This document shows positions 49,370-58,500 of a stretch of DNA of 64,000 nt, in pieces (position 1 is the first letter of the stretch; each line of letters opens with the position of its first letter). The position numbers were made by a program, and so were the translations under genes. The stretch is from Chlorogloeopsis fritschii PCC 6912 (GTDB lineage Bacteria > Cyanobacteriota > Cyanobacteriia > Cyanobacteriales > Nostocaceae), in NCBI RefSeq assembly GCF_000317285.1, contig NZ_AJLN01000037.1:62001-126000 (forward strand), read 5' to 3'. The notes beneath the pieces are model-generated. The model made no database searches and was not told the DNA's origin. It saw nothing but the letters and a program-made list of their open reading frames with translations.

Positions 49370-50317
49370 TCACTTTAAAGGATGAGTTATTGTTGACTTC
49401 TCGCCCACACCAGATGGAGCTTTTAAAAGCTCAACATAAGACGCTATTTTTTTATGAATCAGCGGAGCAAAGAGCAATTGAACGGCAGTAGAAACGATAA
49501 GAACAATGGGAATAGCAAATACAAGCTGAACCGCAAAGATGCAAATTATCGGTATTCTGCTCCAGCTTCCCTGTTTACCGAAAAAACGAGCTATCTTGGC
49601 CCAAGGACGGTATACCACCCACCCAATTACTTCCGGAATCACATAGCGTTGATTAACTTCAACAGCGCCAAGTCCTTTAAGCATCGGCTGAGGAGAAGAA
49701 TTACTTAACGCCGCGAGATTATTTGCTAACCGCTTACCAAATCTTGACAGTGCACTAATATCTTCATCTCTAACTCCTGCAGCAGGTAAGAATCCCAAAA
49801 ATCTATTTTTTTTCCCTGTCAACAGTAACCGCGGAGTGGTAACAAAGGTAGCCAAAGGTGATCCTTGGTGAGTTAAAACCACATTGTCAATATGAATTCC
49901 TCCGACCTCAGCAATCATTTTCTTGATAGTTTCTGAGGCAGAGTGCCACATATTTCGACACACCACTAAAGTGATGACTTTCGTACCTTTAAGGACTTTT
50001 GCATACTTGGATTTGAAAAAGCCCTGAATTGGTAAAGATGGTGCTAAAAACCAAACTTGATAGCCTATGATAACTAGGTCAAATTTTTCATCTCCACTAA
50101 ATTTTGGTGGATAAATTTCCGGAGGCTCCTGGTTTACACATTCTGGAAAAACATCAAAAAACTTATACAAGCTCCAAGGAGAAGGATAATCAACTTTTGG
50201 TTTAATACACTCCCAGTTAAGCTCAACTTCTGGTGTGTTGAGATATCTGGTAAAAGATTCAGCGGCGCGAGTCACATCCCCTGACTGTGAGTAATAAACT
50301 ACCAGTACACGTTTCAT
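49370..50317 (-). CDS. DarA-like dialkylresorcinol condensing enzyme (flavodoxin fold, membrane tail)
   Basis: A 315-residue protein. The N-terminal half is flavodoxin-like: VLVVYYSQSGDVTRAAESF (phosphate loop, residues 4-22), FDLVIIGYQVWFLAPSLP (near 80), and VVCRNMWHSASETIKKM. The C-terminal part has two hydrophobic segments (about 255-290) that would dock it to a membrane. In known systems DarA works with DarB to close and aromatise the alkylresorcinol ring. It is adjacent to the DarB-like gene with a 46-base gap, the expected pairing. Confidence 0.78.
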   Translation of the reverse strand: MKRVLVVYYSQSGDVTRAAESFTRYLNTPEVELNWECIKPKVDYPSPWSLYKFFDVFPECVNQEPPEIYPPKFSGDEKFDLVIIGYQVWFLAPSLPIQGFFKSKYAKVLKGTKVITLVVCRNMWHSASETIKKMIAEVGGIHIDNVVLTHQGSPLATFVTTPRLLLTGKKNRFLGFLPAAGVRDEDISALSRFGKRLANNLAALSNSSPQPMLKGLGAVEVNQRYVIPEVIGWVVYRPWAKIARFFGKQGSWSRIPIICIFAVQLVFAIPIVLIVSTAVQLLFAPLIHKKIASYVELLKAPSGVGEKSTITHPLK

Positions 50318-50383
50318 AACTGCAGGTGGGAAAGTGGTTAGGAAAAGGTATTATATGGATGTCAGTAAAATGCGTCAGCTTTA

Positions 50384-52033
50384 TTACGGTTGATATTGAA
50401 TGTAGTCGGCTGGCATTTGTAATCCTTGAATTTTTAAACTTTGTACTCGGTATAAAAATGCCGCTCCTCTCATAATGTGGTTAGCAACATCAACCACTTT
50501 TCGATTATTTGGTTCTGCTAAATAAGAGCCTCTTACCCAATCATTAAAGCTACCCATTGCCGGGCCACACCAAATTTGATAATCAGTTTCCCGTCCTTTT
50601 TCCCCAGAGTTAGACCAGCGCGATGACAATCCGAGATACCAGCGGAAAATTAGAGCCATCTTCAGTTTAGGATGATTGGCAGCTTTAGCTAATTTATCTG
50701 GGTTTCTTTGAGATAAATAGGCAGCGGTATCCTCCCAAATTGCTTCCAGACTCTTTCTAAAAATTTGTTTTTCTAATTTCTCCCTTTCTGCTAGCGGAAT
50801 GTCTTCAATAGAGTCATAAGTTTTGTATAAATCAGACAGTTTTTGCGCTCGCAGAGGGAAGAAAGTTCCTCTTTTTAGAACTTGAAGTTTTACACCCATT
50901 TCAAACATATCTGCTGCTGGAGCCATCATCACGTCTGCCATATCGGCTTGAGCCAATAGTTGTTTTGTATGCTCAGAAGTTCCGGCTTCAATACAAGACT
51001 GGTTAATAGAGCCAGTGACAACATAGGCAGCGCCCATCATAAAGGCAGCTAATGCTGATTGAGGAGTTGCAATTCCTCCTGCTACTCCAACTCGCACAGG
51101 TTTTTCATAAGCATATTGTCTTTGAATTTCATCTCTCAGTTCCAAGATGGAAGGAAAGAGGCAAACTAGAGGACGATTATCTGTATGACCACCAGAGTCT
51201 GCTTCGACGGTAATATCATCCGCCATTGGAACTTGTTCAGCTAGTTTTGCTTGTAACTCACTGATTAAACCTTGTGCAACTAACTGCTTAATAATTTTTG
51301 TAGGAGCAGGCTGAAGAAATTTAGTTGCAACTTCTCTTCTAGAAATTTTAGCAATGACCTTATTTTTGATTTCGATTTTATGAGCTGGATTTAAACTCAA
51401 ACCAGCGCATCGGTAGTAGACTATGTTGTCAGTTAAATCTAGGAAAGCAGAAGCTTCTACTGTTCTAACACCATATTTGAGATACAAATCAACAACACCG
51501 CGTTCAATAGCAGGTTCACTAGGGTTGTGGAGTAAATTAAAAATGTAAGGCCCTTCTGGTAAGGCTTGTTGAATGCGGTTAATAGCTGCTTCTATACGAG
51601 AAATAGATAAGCCTCCAGCACCAAACGAACTCAGTATTTTCTCTTTGCCAAGAGCAATGACTAGTTCTTCAGAAGCAATTCCTTGAGCCATCGCGCCAGT
51701 GGCATAGGCATATTTCACATTATGAAAATCTAAGAAAGTTGGATCGCCTAACTGTTGAATCGCCAAGGGTGGAACAGTAATAAGCATTTCCACTTTTCCC
51801 GTTTGTCCATGATTGGAATTGGATAAGTAACCTTCGTTAGTTACACCGATTTCATCTTCAAACCTAATAATGTAACAAGGTTTATTTAAATTCAGTAGTT
51901 TAGTTTTTATGCCTTCTTTGTCAAAAGCAACAGAATCTAAAGAACCCTGCCAGACTTGATTGTGATTAGAAAAAACATCTGAAAATTTTAGCTCGTTTGA
52001 ATTCTGACGCAATATAGTGTCTACAAGTTTCAC
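50384..52033 (-). CDS. PfaD family FMN-dependent enoyl reductase
   Basis: A 549-residue protein. It contains ATGAMAQGIASEELVIALG (near 110), SFGAGGLSISRIEAA (near 135), the flavin-site word EADSGGHTDNRP (near 278), and GVAGGIATPQSALAAFMMGA (near 315), all typical of PfaD in polyunsaturated fatty acid synthases. It reduces the enoyl double bond of the growing chain in trans. The start is a GTG (52033) with GGGGGA upstream. Lacking an internal ER, the PKS should depend on this enzyme. Confidence 0.93.
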   Translation of the reverse strand: MKLVDTILRQNSNELKFSDVFSNHNQVWQGSLDSVAFDKEGIKTKLLNLNKPCYIIRFEDEIGVTNEGYLSNSNHGQTGKVEMLITVPPLAIQQLGDPTFLDFHNVKYAYATGAMAQGIASEELVIALGKEKILSSFGAGGLSISRIEAAINRIQQALPEGPYIFNLLHNPSEPAIERGVVDLYLKYGVRTVEASAFLDLTDNIVYYRCAGLSLNPAHKIEIKNKVIAKISRREVATKFLQPAPTKIIKQLVAQGLISELQAKLAEQVPMADDITVEADSGGHTDNRPLVCLFPSILELRDEIQRQYAYEKPVRVGVAGGIATPQSALAAFMMGAAYVVTGSINQSCIEAGTSEHTKQLLAQADMADVMMAPAADMFEMGVKLQVLKRGTFFPLRAQKLSDLYKTYDSIEDIPLAEREKLEKQIFRKSLEAIWEDTAAYLSQRNPDKLAKAANHPKLKMALIFRWYLGLSSRWSNSGEKGRETDYQIWCGPAMGSFNDWVRGSYLAEPNNRKVVDVANHIMRGAAFLYRVQSLKIQGLQMPADYIQYQP

Positions 52034-52197
52034 GTTGTTATCCCCCTAATTTCTAAGAATAGGAAGTGAAAGATTTTGCTTTCGTCTTGCACTCCTCACA
52101 AAAGTCTGGAGGCGGCAACCCACCAACCTAGTGAGGAGAACTAGAGTAAGAGTGTTATCTCAATCGCATAGTGGATATTTTCAGGAAATCGCGATTA

Positions 52198-55100
52198 TTA
52201 TTTTTCATTCCCTGAATTGGAGGATCTTTTTTCAAAAATATGCTGTAAACAATTTAATTGAAGCTGAATGATTGCACTGATTTGATACAGCGATTCTTGC
52301 CTAGCTTGCAAAAAATCATGATGAGTTCTAGTAGCGTGGGAGCTATTTTCACTCAGCTTTTGATATAGAGCATCACGTAAGTTTAGCATTTGAGTTTCAT
52401 GAATCAAGTTATCATTTTTTGAACTATGATTAGGAAGGATTTGAAACTCTCCATTTTGCGTAGTCAATTCGTAATTTTGTGGTTTTCCTACAGATTCAAA
52501 CTTTTTTACAGCACTTTGAAGAAAAGAAGAGTTAGTGTATTCAAATCCCTTCAAATCAACTAATGTATCTGGTTGTTTATTAGTACTATTAATCAGAGAA
52601 TCAGAAGTTGTAGATGGGAAAATTTCCTGGTCTTCTTCATGTAAGAGTGTGAAGTTAAATTTGCTTTCACACAAAGTTATAGTTTTAACTCTTGACTCAT
52701 CTTTTCTGGAAATGTCTTGAACTTGAGAATACAGTGATGACAAATCCATGTTTACGCGATGACTGACGAGCTTTGCCAACGCTCGAATAATAGAAATATA
52801 TTCGTCTATCCCTCTTTTATTGAGAGAAATTGCGATGTGTTCTTTTTGCTTGAGGGTTCCGCTAATCCATCTCGAACAGTTACCACCAGCACCTACTTCG
52901 ATAAATATTTTGGCACCATCTTCCCAGACGCGGTTAATTAACCGAGGAAAATCAAGCTGTTGAACAAGAACTTTGGCAATACTGTGACCGATAGAATTAC
53001 TGTCGAGGGTAATGGGTTTGTATTCTGCTGCGGAATAAAAAACAGTATTTGGTACGTTTTGGACAGGTAAGGTATTTATTTTAACGAGTTCATCGTACTC
53101 AGAACGTATTGCCTCGCAATGAATGACATGATTGAAAGGAGCACGAAAAGCATCGCAATTTAGAGTTTCAATTACTCTCTGACAGGCTTGGATATCGCCA
53201 GCGATCGCCACTTCTTGTGGAGTATTAATGAGAATCAAGTAAACGTGGTTTTCATGTTTGAGAGCCTCTTGAACAAGGGATACCGGACACATGAGAATGT
53301 AGGTACTCCAAAACTCCGAGCTTTCTCCATCCTGGATTTGGGGCAATTCCCAAAACCTACGAACTGCATTTTTAGGCCCCGATAACTCTGTTTTAAATAG
53401 AGTAGAAGAGTTCAAGCTTTGACTGCCTTCATGAAAATGAGTCCAAACGCCCTGAGCAAGCATCATGCTAGTTTCGCCCAAGCTATACCCCAATGCACAA
53501 TCAGGCTGCAGTTGGAAGTAATTCCTCAGTATTGCACTCAACAATCCGGCAACACCCATTTCAGATTCGAGCATTGCAACTGGATCGTCTATTAATCGCT
53601 GTTCTAGGGCTTCCAATTGCCTTTTTGATAATTTGTTCAGGCTGCGGGGATAAAGGATTTTCTCTATATTGGCGACACGACTGTAAACGCTTTTGATAAT
53701 TGGATCGTCGTGAATTTTGGGAAACAAGCGAAAGAGGTTACGGGCAATTCCAATATAAGAACTGTAAGCACCAGGGTAAACAAATGCAACAGTACCTTTT
53801 TTACCCAGTGGTTTGGACGTAAAATAACTACCTACAGGAGTTTGCCAGTCTTTACCTGTATCAAAAGCATCGGCAACACCCTTGAGAGCACGCTGAATTT
53901 CTCGCGTCAATTCATCGTGGTTGCGTCCAACAATTACCACTGTGTAAGCAGCATTTTGACGCTGTTGAAAGCCTGCAAAGGTAAGGCTTGCGGCAGTGGA
54001 TAGGGAAGGGGAAATTGCGATTGTTTGTTCTAAAGCGTGGATCTGCTCTAATAAGGTTGGGCAATCATCACCAGCAAGTGGGAAAAGATAGAAAGGCGTT
54101 TGCTCTAAATATCTACTGCTGCGTTCTTTTTGAGTTGCCTCCTCTGACAAAATTAAATGCGCGTAGCTACCATCCATCTCCATACTATTTATGGCAGCGA
54201 TTCTTTTAGTAGCTCCTTGTTCTAAAAACCACGGTTTTGATTCGGTAGCTACATAAAAAGGGGTATTCTGCCACAGTTCGGGCATTTTGGGAGCAGTCCA
54301 CTGGGGTACACCGGGGATGTAGCGATGATACAAGCAGAGCGCAGTTTTAATTAAACTGACAATTCCTGATGCAGTGTAGGTATGACCAATATTGGCTTTA
54401 ACACTGCCAAGGGCACAAGTCAGCTTGGGTTCGCAAGTTCGATAAGCCTGGAGCAAACCTTTAATTTCTGATTCATCTTGCTGGGGAACTCCACTGCCGA
54501 AAACTTCTAAATAGCCGATGTCTGTGGGCTTGATACCTGCTGAGTCAAAAGCTTGATGGCAAACTTGCGTTACTGCTGCCTCCTCAGGGAGTGTGTTGGA
54601 GGTGGAATCTTGTTTTAAGATATTGAGGGCGTCAATCACCCCATAAATGCGATCGCTATCTTTTTGTGCCGTTTCGTGGAGCTTTAACACCACCGCAGCT
54701 GCACCTTCACCTACCATCCAGCCATTAGCATCGCGATCGTAGCTGAGAGTATTAACGCCGGTGTTGACTTTTGCCATTTGATTTCGTGCTAAAACACTAG
54801 CACTGCTCCCAGCAAGCTCGACAGCACCGACAACAACAGCATCTACTTCTTTAATAGAAAGTAGCTTTTGTGCCACTTCTAAAGCTTTGAAGACAGAATT
54901 TTGTTCGGCAGTAAGTGTGAATGAAGGGCCAGCAAAATTCCATAAATTGGAAATACTACATAAATTGGCAATACTGTCTTTCGCTTCTTGTTTAATCAGA
55001 CGAACAGAAAGTTTTGCTGACACAACAATCACAACTCCGACTCTGCTCCCTCGGTTGAGTTTTGCATCTTTCAGGGCGCGATCGGCTACCTTGAGCATCA

Positions 55101-55401
55101 ACAATTCTTGAGGATTTAATTTGTCTGTCGTCTCAGGTGCTAATTGAAAATCTGAAAAATCTATTTCAAAATCTTTTATGTATGCACCTTGGGGTGTATT
55201 GCTGCTTTCAAAGCCATAGTTTTTTAGCAAATACTCTTGCTTTTCTACTGCTTGCCATCGTTGGGGAGGAACATCTATAAAGTGTTGGGTTCCTTCATAA
55301 ACACTGCGCTCAAAAGCATCTAATCCCTTGCAGCCTCCCAAAAAGCAATCCATACCAACAATTGCTATCTTGGGATTTTTGCCTTGTTCACTTATACCCA
55401 T
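52198..55401 (-). CDS. KS-AT protein with Cys-to-Gln ketosynthase (chain-length-factor/PfaB-like)
   Basis: A 1067-residue protein. The KS-like domain (about 10-420) has TAEQNSVFKAL at the active-site position: Cys is replaced by Gln167. The first His is also lost (EVFGSGV rather than EAHGTGT), while the second His in SVKANIGHTYTASG is kept. A Gln here is found in decarboxylating KSQ and chain-length-factor domains. An acyltransferase domain follows (about 545-900) with GYSLGE (Ser640). The tail (about 920-1067) is coiled and disordered. The layout resembles PfaB and Hgl-type proteins. AGGAGA precedes the ATG. It should load, decarboxylate or measure chains rather than condense them. Confidence 0.85.
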   Translation of the reverse strand: MGISEQGKNPKIAIVGMDCFLGGCKGLDAFERSVYEGTQHFIDVPPQRWQAVEKQEYLLKNYGFESSNTPQGAYIKDFEIDFSDFQLAPETTDKLNPQELLMLKVADRALKDAKLNRGSRVGVVIVVSAKLSVRLIKQEAKDSIANLCSISNLWNFAGPSFTLTAEQNSVFKALEVAQKLLSIKEVDAVVVGAVELAGSSASVLARNQMAKVNTGVNTLSYDRDANGWMVGEGAAAVVLKLHETAQKDSDRIYGVIDALNILKQDSTSNTLPEEAAVTQVCHQAFDSAGIKPTDIGYLEVFGSGVPQQDESEIKGLLQAYRTCEPKLTCALGSVKANIGHTYTASGIVSLIKTALCLYHRYIPGVPQWTAPKMPELWQNTPFYVATESKPWFLEQGATKRIAAINSMEMDGSYAHLILSEEATQKERSSRYLEQTPFYLFPLAGDDCPTLLEQIHALEQTIAISPSLSTAASLTFAGFQQRQNAAYTVVIVGRNHDELTREIQRALKGVADAFDTGKDWQTPVGSYFTSKPLGKKGTVAFVYPGAYSSYIGIARNLFRLFPKIHDDPIIKSVYSRVANIEKILYPRSLNKLSKRQLEALEQRLIDDPVAMLESEMGVAGLLSAILRNYFQLQPDCALGYSLGETSMMLAQGVWTHFHEGSQSLNSSTLFKTELSGPKNAVRRFWELPQIQDGESSEFWSTYILMCPVSLVQEALKHENHVYLILINTPQEVAIAGDIQACQRVIETLNCDAFRAPFNHVIHCEAIRSEYDELVKINTLPVQNVPNTVFYSAAEYKPITLDSNSIGHSIAKVLVQQLDFPRLINRVWEDGAKIFIEVGAGGNCSRWISGTLKQKEHIAISLNKRGIDEYISIIRALAKLVSHRVNMDLSSLYSQVQDISRKDESRVKTITLCESKFNFTLLHEEDQEIFPSTTSDSLINSTNKQPDTLVDLKGFEYTNSSFLQSAVKKFESVGKPQNYELTTQNGEFQILPNHSSKNDNLIHETQMLNLRDALYQKLSENSSHATRTHHDFLQARQESLYQISAIIQLQLNCLQHIFEKRSSNSGNEK

Positions 55402-55562
55402 TACTTAATCTCCTCGTACCAACGCATATTTTGAGAAACTCGTGCCTACTCCTGAAAGGAGTGGGGGGAGGGGGAGTGGGAGCTAGAAAATTAAAAATGC
55501 AATCGAGCAAAATTTTTACTTTTTAATTTTTAATTGATCTGTCCCCTTTCCCCTATCCCTTA
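55402..55562. repeat. STRR/inverted repeat between the two PKS genes
   Basis: A GGGGGAG-rich run (55463-55482), an AT-rich inverted repeat built on AAAATTAAAAAT and TTTTTAATTTTT, and CCCCTTTCCCCTATC heptamers near 55540-55560. Confidence 0.6.
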
Positions 55563-58500
55563 TCACCTTTTCGTAGATAGAATAGTTCCTTTTGCTCCTA
55601 TCATGCGAGTATATATTTTTCCTTTCAAGTCATGTGCATAAACATCAGCAATCACAGATGACTCTGTTTTTGACTTTACTTCACAGGAAACATAAAACTT
55701 TTCATCAAATGGAATGGGTGCGAACTGTTCAAAAGTTTTGATTTCCGAAGGTAAACAACCTTCTCGATGGAAATATTGCGTCCAAATCCACAGTGAATGA
55801 ATTTGAACATCCGCAATATAGGGATTAAATGTTATTACTGGAAATTGCCCTTGTTGTCTTTCTTCTAGGTTTGGTAAAACACATTCTATAGTTACTTGAT
55901 CAGGGCTGGCATTTAAGATAGTTTTTACGCCCTGGAAATAAGGGCCGTGAAACAAGCTCATTGATCCATTTTGATAAAGTGAGTTACTGGAACCAAAGAT
56001 GATTTCTTGCTGTTGTAAATTCAAGGAATCATAATTAGGGGTAACTGGAATTTGACGTTTAAGCTTTACTTGGCTGCTAAAATGATAGCGGATTTTTCCT
56101 TCTCGATTCTGGCTCCAGATTTTAGCATCAAGCTCTATCTCATCTGCATCGTTTTTAGCAATCTCTTGTAAATCTATCGTGTATTCACTGGCAAGATTTT
56201 CATCAAACACTATTCCCTTCAAAACCTTATAGTTTAGACAACTAAATGATTTATAACCGGGATAAAGTTGTTCGCAGGTACTTGCAATCCATGATAAGGC
56301 ACAAGTGGCAGGTAAAACTGGGTGACCAGCAATCACATGATCTTGTAAAAATGGGTTGGCTGCTAATTTTAATCGCCTCTGGATGCGAAATTTTTGTAAC
56401 TCAGGATTAAATGACTTGGGTTTGTATGTGAGGGGACTACCAATTACTACTTGCACAGTTTGTTGGTTGCTTTGTGTTAGTTCGTTAACCAACATTTGAG
56501 TTCCAACTTCTATAGGAATAGTCTCAATACCTCGTTCGGCAAAAGCTTTCTTTAACTCTGGAGTTACCATGCCACTTTCCCAAGGCCCCCAATTAATCGC
56601 AACTACGTGACAATTGGGATAATTGCGTTTAACTAGATGGGCTGACTTGTTGAGAATTTCGTTGGCGATCGCATAATCTGACTGACCAATATTCCCATAA
56701 AAACCTACTACAGAGGAAAACAGGACTAAATAATTCAGTTGATTGGACGACACACAGCGCAGCAGATTTTCTAATCCTTTAACTTTGGCGGCGTAAACCG
56801 TTTCAAAATCCCGTTCTGATTTGTTTTCAATTCGTTTGTCTGCTAAATTGCCAGCTCCGTGAATAATTCCTGTTACTGTTCCCAAACGTTCTACTACAGT
56901 ATTAACTTGCTCTTGGAGCAGTGTTGCATCAGTTATATCCACGCTCAGATATTCTGCTTGTCCACCTGCCTGCTCAATTGCTCGTAGTGTTGTGTCAATT
57001 TCTCGCCTGGATGCAATAGCCTTATACTTTTTCTGCACCATTGCAGGTGTAGGCTTGTCCCCTTTGGCTACAAAATCATCCATAATCCGCTTTTTCAATT
57101 CCCCTTCATTGAAGCAGCCTTCAGCCCATACAGGTTCAGGATCTACAGGAGAACGTCCAAGCAGAATAAATTTGCATTGATAATGTCGTGCTAGTTGAAT
57201 AGCGCATTGAGCTGTTATCCCTTTTGCACCACCGCTGACGAGAAATACTTGGGATTGGGGATCGGGGATTGGGGATCGGGGATTGGGGATTGGGTATTCC
57301 CTAGTCCCCTCTTCACACACCAGCGTCGTTCGTCCTTGCAAACTGTATCCAACTTCTGCAATTAAACGATTGGGATCGTAGAGTTCGGCGAGGATATACC
57401 GTACTGATGCTTGAGTATCCAAATCGGGGCTGAGATCTAGCGCTCGGCAAAATACGGGTTCCCATTCTTGATTCAAGGTTTTAGTTAACCCAAACAGTCC
57501 ACTACCAATGGCACCAAAGTTGGTTTTCTGCCCTAGTCCGAACTCACCATCAAGACGAGCAACGGTAAGGAAGCAGCTACGCCCCTTAGTTGCAGCTTGA
57601 TTGAGTGGTTCTTTAAGATGTTTGGCAATCAGAAAGACTTGGCGGAGTAGGGCTTTCTCAGTTTCTAGATAACGGATGTCATTACTGGTATTGTCATGAC
57701 TTGCAGGATTGAGGTGGATGAATGCGGCAATTGAACCATACTCAGCAGCGATCGCTTCTAACTGATTTTTCAAATTGTCTTCGCTTAAAGAAGCCAACAC
57801 CACGCGATTTATTCCTTCTGGTAAAGGCAACTGTTTTGCAATTAAGGTTTGGGGAAAACTCAAGACAACCACTTTCCAACCGCGTTCATAAAGAGCAAGA
57901 GCTAGTTCTGAGGTAGTGAGGGAGCCATCATCAGTAAGCAGGGCAATATGCTTATCAGGCAATGTAAAATCTAAAACATCAGGTTCGGGAAGAAATTTGA
58001 GTTTGACTGGACTGCGAAGAATCTTACAATCTAGCTCAGATGGCTGGTTGCAAGGCTCGGCTGGAAGTGTTTTTTTTTCCAGCAGATTAGCCTGTTGTTT
58101 CATGTAGTCAACAATTTGACCAAGAGTACGTAATTCTCCGAGCTCTTCCGGATTTGGCTTGGGTAAATCTGGGCATAGCTCCAAAAGCGCTCCCAGAATT
58201 TCAACTCGTTTGATCGAATCAATTCCCAAGTCTGCCTCCATATCCATCGAGAGTTCTAGCATCTCGACTGGGTAGCCTGTTTTCTCACTGACAATATTGA
58301 GCAGAATTTGACTGAGATTATTTAAGTCAAGGGATGGAACTGGGGAAACCGATTCTTCTGGAGTAATGGCAATGGCAGGAACTGAGGAAGCTGGTTCTTC
58401 TGGAGTAATGGCAATGGTGGGAACTGGCGAGGAAGAAGCTAGGTGTATATTTTCCCTCTCCGCATCTTCTAAAACTGCGTTGCTACCTTCGCTTGTCTTT

